A stretch of DNA of 64,000 nucleotides from Streptomyces sp. NRRL F-525 (GTDB lineage Bacteria; Actinomycetota; Actinomycetes; Streptomycetales; Streptomycetaceae): positions 124,001-188,000 of the forward strand of contig NZ_JNXE01000001.1 of NCBI RefSeq assembly GCF_000716605.1, given 5' to 3'. A program made the translations under genes and the position numbers. The notes beneath the pieces are model-generated. The model was not told the origin of the DNA. It saw only the letters and a list, made by a program, of their open reading frames with translations, and ran no database searches. Every line of letters begins with the position of its first letter. The stretch's first letter is position 1. Positions 26,390 through 34,767 of the stretch are shown here, piece by piece.

Positions 26390-26486
26390 GATTGTGCGGC
26401 CGGGCCAGGCGGGAGGAACGCTGCCGGATGGCGGGGAATACCCGCCATCCGGCTAACCGGTTCCCGCCCGGTCCGGCCGCACAATC
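26390..26486. repeat. 97-bp near-perfect palindrome between divergent hydrolase genes
   Basis: Two 46-base arms around a 5-nt loop (GAATA, 26436-26440) align without gaps. The outer 14 bp (GATTGTGCGGCCGG) and inner 13 bp (GCCGGATGGCGGG) are perfect, and about 9 of the 19 middle positions match. It fills more than half of the 176-bp intergenic region. It could be a nested operator for both genes, or an inserted palindromic element. Confidence 0.75.
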
Positions 26487-26521
26487 GCAGGACGGATTTC
26501 CCCGGGACAGGCAGGTGCGCG

Positions 26522-28267
26522 ATGAAGTACGGAGCCTCTTTCGATGTGCGGGTCCCCATGCGGGACGGCACCGAGTTGTCGACGAACATCTGGCGACCGG
26601 AGACCGACGAGCCGGTCCCCGTGCTGCTCACCCGTACTCCGTACGACAAGGAGAAGGTGGGCCTGGGGACCGCGCTCATGCCGAGTCTCAACGCGATGCT
26701 GCGCGCTGGTTACGCGGTGGCCGTCCAGGACTGCCGGGGCACCTACGGGTCCGACGGTGTCTTCGTGCCGCACGTGGACGACGCCTCCGACGGCGCCGAC
26801 ACGGTGGCCTGGCTGGCCGGGCAGGAGTGGTGCGACGGCGGCGTGGGCATGTTCGGGCCCTCGTACCTGGGCATGGTGCAGATGCGAGCCGTCTCGGCCA
26901 AGCCCCCGGCGCTCAAGGCGATCGCTCCCATGATGGCGTCGGCGGACCTCTACGCGACGCCCTGGCGTTCCCGGGGCGGTGCGCTGTCACTGGACACCGT
27001 GCTGGGCTGGGCCACTCTGATGGCGCTGGGCGAGGCTCAGCGGGGTCTCGCGCAGGGGCGTGCCGACGTAGAGGATGTCACCGCCCTCGCGGCGCGGGTG
27101 GCGGCGGACCGCTCGCTGCGTAACGACCCGACCCTGGTGGCCGACCAGCCGCTGATCTCCGCCCACCTGCCCTGGATGGTCGACGTCGCGATCGGCCGCC
27201 CCGACCGCGACGAGGCCTGGCGGGAGCTGGCGGCGATCGAGCAGGTCGCCTCGATCACGACGCCCGCGCTGCACATCGGCGGCTGGTACGACCTGTTCAT
27301 CGGGGAGACGCTGCGTGACTTCACGGAGATGAGGGCGGGGGCCGGCACGGCGGAGGCGCGGGAGGGACAGCGGCTGATCGTCGGGCCGTGGTCCCACTCG
27401 CTCGTCGGGTTCGTCGGCTACTTTCCCGACCGTGACTTCGGCATGGCGGCCGGCATGGACGCGGCGGCGCTGGGCGAGCAGCAGATCGCCTTCTTCGACC
27501 GCTGGCTGAAGGGACGGCCGGACGCTCTGGAGCGCCGGTCGCCGGTGCGGCTGTTCGTCATGGGGATCGACCAGTGGCGGGACGAGCCGGACTGGCCGCT
27601 GCCCGACACCGACTACCGGTCCTACTACCTGGAGGGCGACGGCCCGGCGAACAGCGCCGCGGGCGCCGGGTGCCTGTCGCCGGCCGAACCGACCGGCGAC
27701 TTCGTCGACACCTACCTCTACGACCCGCGCCGGCCGGTGCCCTCCCTCGGCGGCACCCTCATGAGCCTCACGGGATACGACGGCCCCGCCGATCAGCGCC
27801 CGGTCCACGACCGCGACGACGTGCTGGTCTTCACCACCGAGGTGCTGGAGGAACCCATGGAGGTGACGGGTCCGGTGTCGGCGCGGCTCTTCGTCAGCTC
27901 GTCGGCCGTGGACACGGACTTCACCGCGAAGCTGGTCGACGTCCACCCGGACGGCCGGGCCATCGTCCTGTGCGACGGCATCCTGCGCACGCGCTACCGG
28001 GAGGGGCTCGACGCCCCGCGGCCGATGACGCCCGGAGAGGTGTACGAGATCGAGGTCGACCTCATCGCCACCGCCAACGTCTTCCTGGCCGGGCACCGGA
28101 TCATGGTGGAGATCTCCAGCTCCAACTTCCCCCGCTACGACCGGAATTCCAACACCGGCGGGGTCATCGCGCAGGAGCACCTCGCCGACATGGTGACCGC
28201 GGTCAACCGGATCCACCGGGGAGCGGAGTACCCCAGCCGGATCGTCCTGCCTGTCGTACGGCGCTAG
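26522..28267 (+). CDS. CocE/NonD-type serine hydrolase (X-Pro peptidase S15 fold)
   Basis: 581 residues. VRVPMRDGTELSTNIWRPE and LLTRTPYDKEKVG open the S15/CocE catalytic domain. QDCRGTYGSDGVFVP and the nucleophile segment MFGPSYLGMVQM (Ser in GxSYxG) follow. His is in the PWSHSLVGFVG region, and the C-terminal jelly-roll lid domain ends FPRYDRNSNTGG and HPSRIVLPV-like strands. Relatives hydrolyse esters such as cocaine or acyl-dipeptides and glutaryl-cephalosporins; the natural substrate cannot be told. No signal peptide. Its 3' end overlaps the convergent PucR gene by 65 bp. Confidence 0.9.
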   Translation: MKYGASFDVRVPMRDGTELSTNIWRPETDEPVPVLLTRTPYDKEKVGLGTALMPSLNAMLRAGYAVAVQDCRGTYGSDGVFVPHVDDASDGADTVAWLAGQEWCDGGVGMFGPSYLGMVQMRAVSAKPPALKAIAPMMASADLYATPWRSRGGALSLDTVLGWATLMALGEAQRGLAQGRADVEDVTALAARVAADRSLRNDPTLVADQPLISAHLPWMVDVAIGRPDRDEAWRELAAIEQVASITTPALHIGGWYDLFIGETLRDFTEMRAGAGTAEAREGQRLIVGPWSHSLVGFVGYFPDRDFGMAAGMDAAALGEQQIAFFDRWLKGRPDALERRSPVRLFVMGIDQWRDEPDWPLPDTDYRSYYLEGDGPANSAAGAGCLSPAEPTGDFVDTYLYDPRRPVPSLGGTLMSLTGYDGPADQRPVHDRDDVLVFTTEVLEEPMEVTGPVSARLFVSSSAVDTDFTAKLVDVHPDGRAIVLCDGILRTRYREGLDAPRPMTPGEVYEIEVDLIATANVFLAGHRIMVEISSSNFPRYDRNSNTGGVIAQEHLADMVTAVNRIHRGAEYPSRIVLPVVRR

Positions 28268-29303
28268 GAGCCGGCGGGTGGAGCAGCAACCGGCGTGCGG
28301 CGAGGGCCAGTTGCAGCCGTAGCCGGCCCTGGGGGTCGTGGACCGGGAACCCCAGGTCCTGCTCGATCGCGGTGATCCGGCCCTTGAGCGTCGAGTGGTG
28401 GACGTACAGGGCCGCCGCCGCGAGCCGCAGGCTCGTGTGCGAGGTGAACTCGGCCAGCGTGCGCAGCACCCACGGACCGGAACGGGCCGCCTTCTCCAGC
28501 GCGCGGACGTCGGCCGGCGGTGAGGCCGGGTCGAGGGCGTCGGCGAGCAGGGCCAGTGTGCCGAGTTCCTCGAAGAGGACGATGCCGGGGCCCGGGTCCT
28601 CGTCGGTGTCCTCGGCGGCGAAGCGCAGCGCGGTCCGGGCCAGGTCCCAGGACCGGGGGAGGTCCAGCAGGGGAACGGCGGGTCCGATCCCCGTCCGCCC
28701 GAGACCTTCCCACCGGCGCGCCCGGGCGGTGCAGTCCGTGTCGCTCCTGGCGGCGGCCACGATCTGTCCCGCACCGTCGGCCGCCGCCACCGCCCGCAGG
28801 GTGGCCCCCTCCGGCAGGTGCAACAGCCGAGCCGCACACAGGCGGTCACTCTCGCTCGCACCGCTGTCCAGCAGCACCTCGACCGCGGCCGGGTCGTCCG
28901 AGAAGGGGCCCGCACTCCTGCCGGACGCGTCGCGGGTGCGATGGAGCACCTCGCGGGCGGCGAACGCGGCCCGGTCGAGAACCATCGCCTCGATCAGCGA
29001 GTGCCGGCCGACCCGTTCGAGCCAGAGCGCCGGCAGGCCGCCCGGTATGAGGGGCGCGCCGATCCACCGCGGATCGATCGGCCCGGCGTCGCGCTCGACC
29101 CGGCCGTCCAGGTCCGCGCGCAGGGCGACGCCGAACCGCTCGTCGACCAGCCGGGCCGGTGAGCCGCTCAACGTCGCCACCGCGGCCAGGACGGGCCCCA
29201 ACCCCGCGTGCCCTTCGACGAGTTCGTCGAACCGGCTGATGACCCTGATGGCGGCGCCCGCCTCCGGGTCGAGGGCGTCGAGCTTGGCTACCACGTGATG
29301 CAT
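28203..29303 (-). CDS. PucR-type helix-turn-helix regulator
   Basis: 366 residues. The C-terminus is a PucR/CdaR HTH: TLAEFTSHTSLRLAAAALYV then HHSTLKGRITAIEQDLGFPV and LRLQLALAARRLL. The N-terminal region (DALDPEAGAAIRVISRFDEL onwards) is a divergent sensor domain. The GAGGCGGTC before the ATG at 29303 supports this start. The gene reads 65 bp into the 3' end of the CocE-type hydrolase gene on the opposite strand, so the two transcripts are antisense over that stretch. The CocE and HSL-type hydrolases are its most likely targets. Confidence 0.85.
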   Translation of the reverse strand: MHHVVAKLDALDPEAGAAIRVISRFDELVEGHAGLGPVLAAVATLSGSPARLVDERFGVALRADLDGRVERDAGPIDPRWIGAPLIPGGLPALWLERVGRHSLIEAMVLDRAAFAAREVLHRTRDASGRSAGPFSDDPAAVEVLLDSGASESDRLCAARLLHLPEGATLRAVAAADGAGQIVAAARSDTDCTARARRWEGLGRTGIGPAVPLLDLPRSWDLARTALRFAAEDTDEDPGPGIVLFEELGTLALLADALDPASPPADVRALEKAARSGPWVLRTLAEFTSHTSLRLAAAALYVHHSTLKGRITAIEQDLGFPVHDPQGRLRLQLALAARRLLLHPPAPSAVRQAGRSGWGTPLPGGSG

Positions 29304-29625
29304 GACCGCCTCGTTCCGCACAGCGCCGGCCGGAACAGCCCTGGACCGGGTAGGGCTCGGAAGGCTGGAAGTGGAGGACGGGAAATGGAGAGTCCTCCTC
29401 CGCAAGTATTGATGTTTCTTTACGGGGATGACAAGGGCGCGATGTGATGTGTCTGCCCCCGGCACCGGGCCGGACCGGCCGACGTCAGTGAGAAAGACGC
29501 CGACTCGCCTGTCTGCTGGGGGAGTTGTGAAGTCCGGTGGGTGATGCTGGAAACTTCCGCACAGTGGTTCGGGCAGGCGTCGCCCCGCACGTCTGCATCA
29601 GGGCAACACACACAAGGGAAGAGCC
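29304..29625. other. Intergenic region before secreted amidase
   Basis: 322 bp with no coding capacity. It has an AT-richer patch near 29400-29430 that probably carries the PucR promoter on the minus strand, and a 13-bp palindrome GGCCGGACCGGCC at 29468-29480. I compared the amidase leader with what I remember of the c-di-AMP (ydaO) riboswitch and could not identify its conserved parts. Confidence 0.5.
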
Positions 29626-31539
29626 TTGCAGCAATCCTCGCGTAGAAGATCACCCCGGAAGGTGCTGGCCGCGATCCTGGCCGGCGGTGCCGTGGCCGCG
29701 GGCTGTTTCGCCGTTCTGCCGTCGACGGCACAGGCCGCGCAGACCCCGGGCGCCGACCGGCAGTCCTCCTTCACCGACGCGGCCGAGGAGTTCGGCGTAC
29801 CGCTGCCCGTGCTCCTGGCCGTGTCGTACCAGGAGTCGCAGTGGGACGACCACGACGGGCACTACAACACCTCGGGCGGATACGGCCCGATGAACCTGAC
29901 GGACGTCACCGCCAAGATGGTCTCCGGGGGCGCGGCGGGCGCCGCGGGCCGCGGTGACCTCGCCGAGCTGACGTCGGACCCGGCGCTGCACACCCTCGAC
30001 GCGGCGGCGAAGCTCACCGACACCCCGGCGACGAAACTGCGCACCGACGACCGCGAGAACATCCGCGCCGGTGCCGCCCTACTCGCCTCGTACCAAAGGG
30101 AGTTGACGGGCAAGAGCTCCACCGACCCGGCCGACTGGTGCGGCGCGGTGGCCAAGTACAGCCAGTCCTCCGACAAGAAGGCCGCGCAGCTCTTCGCCGA
30201 CCGCGTCTTCAAGACCGTGTCCTCGGGCGCCTCGCGGACGACCGTCGACGGACAGCACGTCGAACTCCCGGCGCAGCGAGCGATTCGGCCCGAGACCCGA
30301 CAGCTGTCCGAGCTGAAGCTGAAGACCGCCGCGACGGCCACCGACACCGAGTGCCCCGCCACGGTCGACTGCACCTTCCTCGCCGCGGCCGCCTCCAACG
30401 GGCAGGTCGCGGGCCGCCCGGACGACGGCGTGCAGATCAAGTACATCGTCCTGCACGACACCGAGTCGTCCTACGACGCCGCCATCAAGACCTTCCAGAC
30501 CGTGGGCTCCGGCGACTCGGCGCACTACGTCATGCGGGCCTCGGACGCGGCCGTCACGCAGATGACGCACACCAAGGACATCGCGTTCCACGCCGGCAAC
30601 TACTGGTTCAACATGCACTCGATCGGCATCGAGCACGAGGGCTACGCCGCGCACGGCGCCACCTGGTACTCGCAGGCGCAGTACCAGGCGACGGCCGACC
30701 TGGTGAAGTACCTCGCCGCGAAGTACGACATCCCGCTCGACCACGAGCACATCATCGGCCACGACAACGTGCCCGGCCCGCAGGACAGTTACGTACGGGG
30801 CATGCACTGGGACCCCGGTCCCTACTGGGACTGGACGGCGTTCATGAACATGGTCGCCCCGGCCAAGGGGCACCACGCGCAGAGCGCCTCCCGGCACGCC
30901 CCGAGGGTGGGCTCGGCGGTCACCATCAGCCCCAGGTTCGCGACCAACGACCAGACCGTCCAGGTCTGCCCGGCCGACGACCCCACGGGCGCCACCGCCG
31001 AGTGCACCGAGAGCACCGCGCCCTCCAACTTCCTTCCCGTGCGCACCGGTCCGAGCGCGGACGCGCCCCTGTTCGCCGACCCGGCCATCCACCCCGGCGC
31101 GACCGAGGGCACCGACTCGATCCACGACTGGGGCAGCACCGTCCAGGCCGGCCAGCAGTTCGTGGTGGCCGACGTCGACGGCGACTGGACCGCCATCTGG
31201 TTCAGCGGGGCGAAGGTGTGGTTCTACAACCCCCACGGCCTCAACACCTGCGCCGCGCAGGGCGCGAGGATCCTCCACTCCGGCGACCAGGCCGCGACCC
31301 TCTACGGCTCCGGCTACCCGCAGGCGTCGGAGTACCCGTCCGGCCTCTCCCCGTCCACCCAGAAGCCCCTGACCGTCTACGGCTTCCCGGCGGGCCAGGC
31401 CTACGTCGCCACCCAACCCCCGGTCAGCGCCGACGACTTCTTCGTCTCGGGCGACACCTACGTCACCGGCGCGGCCAAGTACTACACGATCCAGTACAAC
31501 CACCGGGTCGTCCTGGTCGACGCCTCCCAGGTCTCCTGA
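29626..31539 (+). CDS. Secreted N-acetylmuramoyl-L-alanine amidase
   Basis: 637 residues starting at TTG, chosen because AAGGGAAGAG precedes it and the signal peptide (VLAAILAGGAVAAGCFAVLP, cleavage after AQAA) begins at once. Residues about 45-200 look lysozyme/transglycosylase-like (EFGVPLPVLLAVSYQESQW). The amidase_2 domain runs from about 260 to 410, with YIVLHDTESSYDAA, AFHAGNYWFNMHSIGIEHEG and HIIGHDNVPGP supplying the zinc-binding His residues. The C-terminal 200 residues are probably SH3-like wall-binding repeats. It cleaves the sugar-peptide bond of peptidoglycan outside the cell, in growth, sporulation or attack on neighbours. Confidence 0.92.
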   Translation: MQQSSRRRSPRKVLAAILAGGAVAAGCFAVLPSTAQAAQTPGADRQSSFTDAAEEFGVPLPVLLAVSYQESQWDDHDGHYNTSGGYGPMNLTDVTAKMVSGGAAGAAGRGDLAELTSDPALHTLDAAAKLTDTPATKLRTDDRENIRAGAALLASYQRELTGKSSTDPADWCGAVAKYSQSSDKKAAQLFADRVFKTVSSGASRTTVDGQHVELPAQRAIRPETRQLSELKLKTAATATDTECPATVDCTFLAAAASNGQVAGRPDDGVQIKYIVLHDTESSYDAAIKTFQTVGSGDSAHYVMRASDAAVTQMTHTKDIAFHAGNYWFNMHSIGIEHEGYAAHGATWYSQAQYQATADLVKYLAAKYDIPLDHEHIIGHDNVPGPQDSYVRGMHWDPGPYWDWTAFMNMVAPAKGHHAQSASRHAPRVGSAVTISPRFATNDQTVQVCPADDPTGATAECTESTAPSNFLPVRTGPSADAPLFADPAIHPGATEGTDSIHDWGSTVQAGQQFVVADVDGDWTAIWFSGAKVWFYNPHGLNTCAAQGARILHSGDQAATLYGSGYPQASEYPSGLSPSTQKPLTVYGFPAGQAYVATQPPVSADDFFVSGDTYVTGAAKYYTIQYNHRVVLVDASQVS

Positions 31540-31545
31540 ACCCGG

Positions 31546-31583
31546 CCGGTGCGGGCGGCACGCGTACGACCTGCCCGCACCGG
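31546..31583 (+). terminator. Hairpin terminator after amidase
   Basis: CCGGTGCGGGC (31546-31556) and GCCCGCACCGG (31573-31583) form a perfect 11-bp stem starting 6 bp past the amidase stop codon. Confidence 0.7.
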
Positions 31584-31621
31584 TGGACCTCTTCGGCGGG
31601 GCGCTCTGCGAGGATCTCCCC

Positions 31622-32056
31622 ATGAGCGACAACCCCCTGCGCCACGTCACCGTCGACCGCACCGCCCCCGGCCGCTTCACCGCGACCAACGCCCGCGGCG
31701 GCACGATCGACTTCGGTACCGCCGTCGGCGGCGGCACCGAGTTCACCCCGGTCGAACTGCTGCTCGCCGCGATCGGGGGCTGCACCGCGGCCGACGTCGA
31801 TGTGGCGACCACCCGGCACGCGGAGCCGGACGGGTTCACCGTCACGGTGACCGGCAACAAGGTCAGCGACGACCTCGGCAACCGGATGACCGACCTCGCG
31901 GTCACCTTCGCCGTGACCTTCCCGGAGGGCGAGGCAGGCGACCGGGCCCGCGCGATCCTGCCCCGGGCGGTCACCGTCTCGCACGACCGGCTGTGCACGG
32001 TCAGCCGCACGGTGGAGACCGGCACGCCCGTCACCGCGACGATCAAGGACGCCTGA
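31622..32056 (+). CDS. OsmC-family protein
   Basis: 144 residues. The OsmC/Ohr fold is recognised from FTPVELLLAAIGGCTAADVD, which carries the first of the two redox Cys residues, and from SHDRLCTVSRTVETGTPV with the second. The family reduces organic hydroperoxides or uses a related chemistry. The single-gene context gives no further clue, and the DVATTRHAEPDGFTVTVTG segment fits the YhfA-like branch rather than classical Ohr. The ATG at 31622 is preceded by GCGAGG; a longer start is less likely. Confidence 0.88.
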   Translation: MSDNPLRHVTVDRTAPGRFTATNARGGTIDFGTAVGGGTEFTPVELLLAAIGGCTAADVDVATTRHAEPDGFTVTVTGNKVSDDLGNRMTDLAVTFAVTFPEGEAGDRARAILPRAVTVSHDRLCTVSRTVETGTPVTATIKDA

Positions 32057-32169
32057 CCCTCCCGCTCGCCGCGAGGTTCTCTGCGAGCAGGTGACAAGGG
32101 CGCCGGCGTGCGCTGCGTTCTTGTGAGCACCGCCTGATCCCGTGGTCCCGGCCGTCCTACGGTCCGGCC

Positions 32170-33951
32170 ATGAACACGAGTCGCAGCAAAGGAAGTTCGT
32201 GGCGCGGAGCCACTACCAAAGGACGCACGTGGCGCGGAGCCACAAGCACAGGACGTACCTGGCGCGGTGCCGCGCTCGCGGTGCTGTTGACCGCGGGCGC
32301 GCTCACCGCCGCCGCTCCCCAGGCCCAGGGCGAGAGCGCCCGCACCGAGACCCCGGTGGCGTCGACACATCCCGCCGACGGCGTGACCGAGTCGCTGGTG
32401 CGGGTCAAAGTGCCGTTACCGCAGTCGTTCGGCGCCCGTCCGGCGGCGTGCGACTGGCTGTCGTATCTGCGCTACCGCTCCGCCGACGGCCCGAGCGCCT
32501 CCGCCGACGCCGACCGGATCCTCGTGGCCCAGCCCGGCATCCTCGAAGGAGCCGGTGCCTTCGACAGCGTCGCCCGCGACACGGTCGCCCAAGCCGCCGC
32601 GCAGGGACGGCACATCGAGTTCTGGGCCCTGGACCGGCGCTCCAACTGCCTTGAGGATCCCACCGGTATCGCCTCCGGCGACCAGCACACGGCCGTCGAC
32701 TACTACTACCGGGGCAAGTCCGTCGGCAGCCGCACCTTCGCCGGGTTCGTCGGCAACGACCAGCTCGGCTGGATGGCCAAGCTCGGCATCCAGCAGACCG
32801 TGCGCGACGAATACGACCTCCTCGTCGCCGAGTTGCCCGATCAGGGAGTACGCAAGAGCAAGGTGCTGTGCGGCGGCCACTCGCTCGGCGGTGTCATCAC
32901 CGGGTACTTCGCGGCGGCCGACTTCGACGGCAACCCCGCCACCACGGCGGACGCCGGGCAGAACCAGTGCGCGGGCTACTTCGCCCTCGACACGACGATC
33001 TCCACGGACCTCGGGGACCTCAGTGGCAGCATCCCCGACGACACCAACCTGCCTGACATCGGGCTCGGTTACGCCGTCGTACAGGCCGGGCTCGACAGCG
33101 GCGTGCTGTCCCGTTCGCTGTCCGCGCCCGTGCTGCTCAACCCCGAGACGATGACCCTGCTCGCCATCGCCGGCCTGGGCGCCGTACAGAACCCGGACGC
33201 CGAGGCGGACCTGCCGTCCTACCTCCCCTCCAACGTCAACATCGAGGCCACGAACCGCTTCCTGTTCTCCAAGGACGCCGCCACCTTCCTCACCGGCTCA
33301 CCCGCGGTGAAGGACTTCCGGCTCACGAACGACGCCGTGCTCGGGTCGCTGATGGACGACAACTCCGTACCCCTCGCCTTCCTGCAGAGCAGCGTCGGTT
33401 TCTTCGACGGCGGCCCGATCGTCGACAAGAACTTCCCTGCCACCAACGGCAGTTCGGACCAGTCGCAGCTCTTCGGCGTCGAGTACAAGGCCATCCCGGC
33501 GGTGCCGCACAGGCCGCTCTACACCTGGCGCGATTACGACCGTGTCGGCGCCGCCGACGACCCCGGGTACCGGTCGGCCGACGGCACCCCGTTCACCAAC
33601 GCCTCCAAGGAGGTCACCGACATCCACGAGCTGGCCCGCAGCATGGGGGAGCAGCCGCTGGACTTCACCGAGCAGTACTTCCCGACCAAGCTCGTCACCG
33701 ACATCGAGCTGGCCACCTCACCCCAGGTGAAGCAACTCCTCGTCCACCCGGGCGGGTTGACGGCCAACCCGACGCTCACCGTCCTCGCGGGCGACGGTCT
33801 GCTCGCCGGTCACATCCCGGCCGGCCTGCACCCCGTGATCGCCCCCGGCTACCAGCACCTCGACGTCCTGACCGCCGCGCCCGTCCAGAACAACGGCCGC
33901 CCCGAGGTCGTCTCCAGCAGCCTCGCGGCCTTCGCGGCCTCGCCCAAGTAG
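32170..33951 (+). CDS. Secreted alpha/beta-hydrolase-like protein with repeated signal n-region
   Basis: 593 residues. The signal peptide has an unusually long basic n-region made of three tandem 10-residue repeats (KGSSWRGAT, TKGRTWRGAT, STGRTWRGAA), then LAVLLTAGALTAAAPQAQ. The mature part has a nucleophile elbow CGGHSLGGVITGYF at about residues 236-249 and a late GYQHLDVLTAAPVQ that could supply the catalytic His. I do not recognise the exact family. Disulphide-capable Cys pairs and export suggest an extracellular esterase or lipase. It is convergent with the cutinase and ends at a shared terminator. Confidence 0.8.
   Translation: MNTSRSKGSSWRGATTKGRTWRGATSTGRTWRGAALAVLLTAGALTAAAPQAQGESARTETPVASTHPADGVTESLVRVKVPLPQSFGARPAACDWLSYLRYRSADGPSASADADRILVAQPGILEGAGAFDSVARDTVAQAAAQGRHIEFWALDRRSNCLEDPTGIASGDQHTAVDYYYRGKSVGSRTFAGFVGNDQLGWMAKLGIQQTVRDEYDLLVAELPDQGVRKSKVLCGGHSLGGVITGYFAAADFDGNPATTADAGQNQCAGYFALDTTISTDLGDLSGSIPDDTNLPDIGLGYAVVQAGLDSGVLSRSLSAPVLLNPETMTLLAIAGLGAVQNPDAEADLPSYLPSNVNIEATNRFLFSKDAATFLTGSPAVKDFRLTNDAVLGSLMDDNSVPLAFLQSSVGFFDGGPIVDKNFPATNGSSDQSQLFGVEYKAIPAVPHRPLYTWRDYDRVGAADDPGYRSADGTPFTNASKEVTDIHELARSMGEQPLDFTEQYFPTKLVTDIELATSPQVKQLLVHPGGLTANPTLTVLAGDGLLAGHIPAGLHPVIAPGYQHLDVLTAAPVQNNGRPEVVSSSLAAFAASPK
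32185..32274 (+). repeat. Three 30-bp tandem repeats in signal-peptide coding region
   Basis: Three 30-bp units (32185-32214, 32215-32244, 32245-32274) share the TGGCGCGG core and encode xKGxxWRGAx decapeptides. They extend the basic n-region of the signal peptide in register. Confidence 0.85.
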
Positions 33952-33978
33952 CCGTCCCCGCACAGCTGTTCCCGAACA

Positions 33979-34016
33979 TGATGAGGACCGGGAGGATCAA
34001 CTCCCGGTCCTCATCA
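33979..34016. terminator. Bidirectional terminator between convergent hydrolase and cutinase
   Basis: Perfect 16-bp arms (TGATGAGGACCGGGAG and CTCCCGGTCCTCATCA) with a 6-nt loop lie in the 80-bp gap between the two convergent stop codons. Confidence 0.8.
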
Positions 34017-34031
34017 GTGCGTTGCTACGGC

Positions 34032-34673
34032 TCAGACCTTGCCCGCGGCGAACGTGGCCGCCGCGTCCGCGTCGGAGGTGTAGCCGAGGTGCGCGAGGAC
34101 GTCGGTTCCGCCGTTCTGGCAGATCGGGTCACCGTTGGCGCAGAAGTCGATGGTGCGGCTCTGGTACGTGCCGGTGACGCTCTTGCCGAGGGCCCGGATC
34201 GGGTTGCCGAACAGCAGGACCGCGGCGACTCGCGGTGCCAGCGCGGCGGGGATGGTCGCCACGATCGGGCTGCCGACCACCGCGCCGTCGCTGCTGATTC
34301 CGATGGAGTTGTCGACGACGTTCGCGCCCTGCGAATAGCCGACGAGAATGAAACGCTGATTCGGACATGCGGCGGCTTGTGCGTCGACGTGGTTCACCAC
34401 ATCGGCGTTTCCCGTCGCGGCGGACGTCAGGGAAAGGTCGGCGGGATAGTTCACCGCATAGCTGGAGAGCGTCTTTCCGGTGATTTTCTTCTGGAGCGCG
34501 GAGAACACCGGGTCGCCGACGATCAGGCCGAGGGCGCCCGGCTCGAAGGTGCCGCGAGCTGCCACGACGTCGAGGTCGGAGCAGGTGGCGGCCGTCGCGG
34601 TGGGTGCGGAGAGGGTGGCGAGCCCGGCCCCGCCGGCCAGCGAGAGCGCGGCGAGGCATAAGCGAATACGCAT
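34032..34673 (-). CDS. Secreted cutinase-family esterase
   Basis: 213 residues. A Sec signal peptide (RLCLAALSLAGGAGLATLSA) ends at ATAATC. The cutinase fold is clear from CSDLDVVAARGTFEPG, the nucleophile elbow FILVGYSQGANVVDN (Ser in GYSQG), IDFCANGDPICQNG with paired Cys and the acid Asp, and the His segment LAHLGYT. Its range could be cutin, polyesters, triglycerides or lipid esters. In mycobacteria the cutinase-like Rv3802c sits next to fadD32 and pks13; here the gene lies in the same strand-wise block after the FAAL/PKS/antigen-85-like operon, separated by a PucR gene. AAAGGA precedes the ATG. Confidence 0.92.
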   Translation of the reverse strand: MRIRLCLAALSLAGGAGLATLSAPTATAATCSDLDVVAARGTFEPGALGLIVGDPVFSALQKKITGKTLSSYAVNYPADLSLTSAATGNADVVNHVDAQAAACPNQRFILVGYSQGANVVDNSIGISSDGAVVGSPIVATIPAALAPRVAAVLLFGNPIRALGKSVTGTYQSRTIDFCANGDPICQNGGTDVLAHLGYTSDADAAATFAAGKV

Positions 34674-34738
34674 GGGAATCCTTTGAGGGTGGGGCGCGTG
34701 AAGCGCCTGTGGAAAGGACTGTCCCGAAGGTATTCGCG

Positions 34739-34766
34739 TTCCCGTACCCGGTGTTATGGACGGGAA
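34739..34766. promoter_or_regulatory. Inverted repeat between PucR and cutinase genes
   Basis: TTCCCGT (34739-34745) and ACGGGAA (34760-34766) flank 14 nt just past the PucR stop codon and 66 bp before the cutinase ATG. It may be a weak terminator of the regulator gene or an operator for the cutinase. Confidence 0.35.
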
Positions 34767-34767
34767 T

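Noticed and set aside
29466..29625. Possible c-di-AMP (ydaO) riboswitch before the amidase
   Set aside because: Such switches often precede Streptomyces wall hydrolases, but I could not find the conserved core in this leader. A covariance-model search would settle it.
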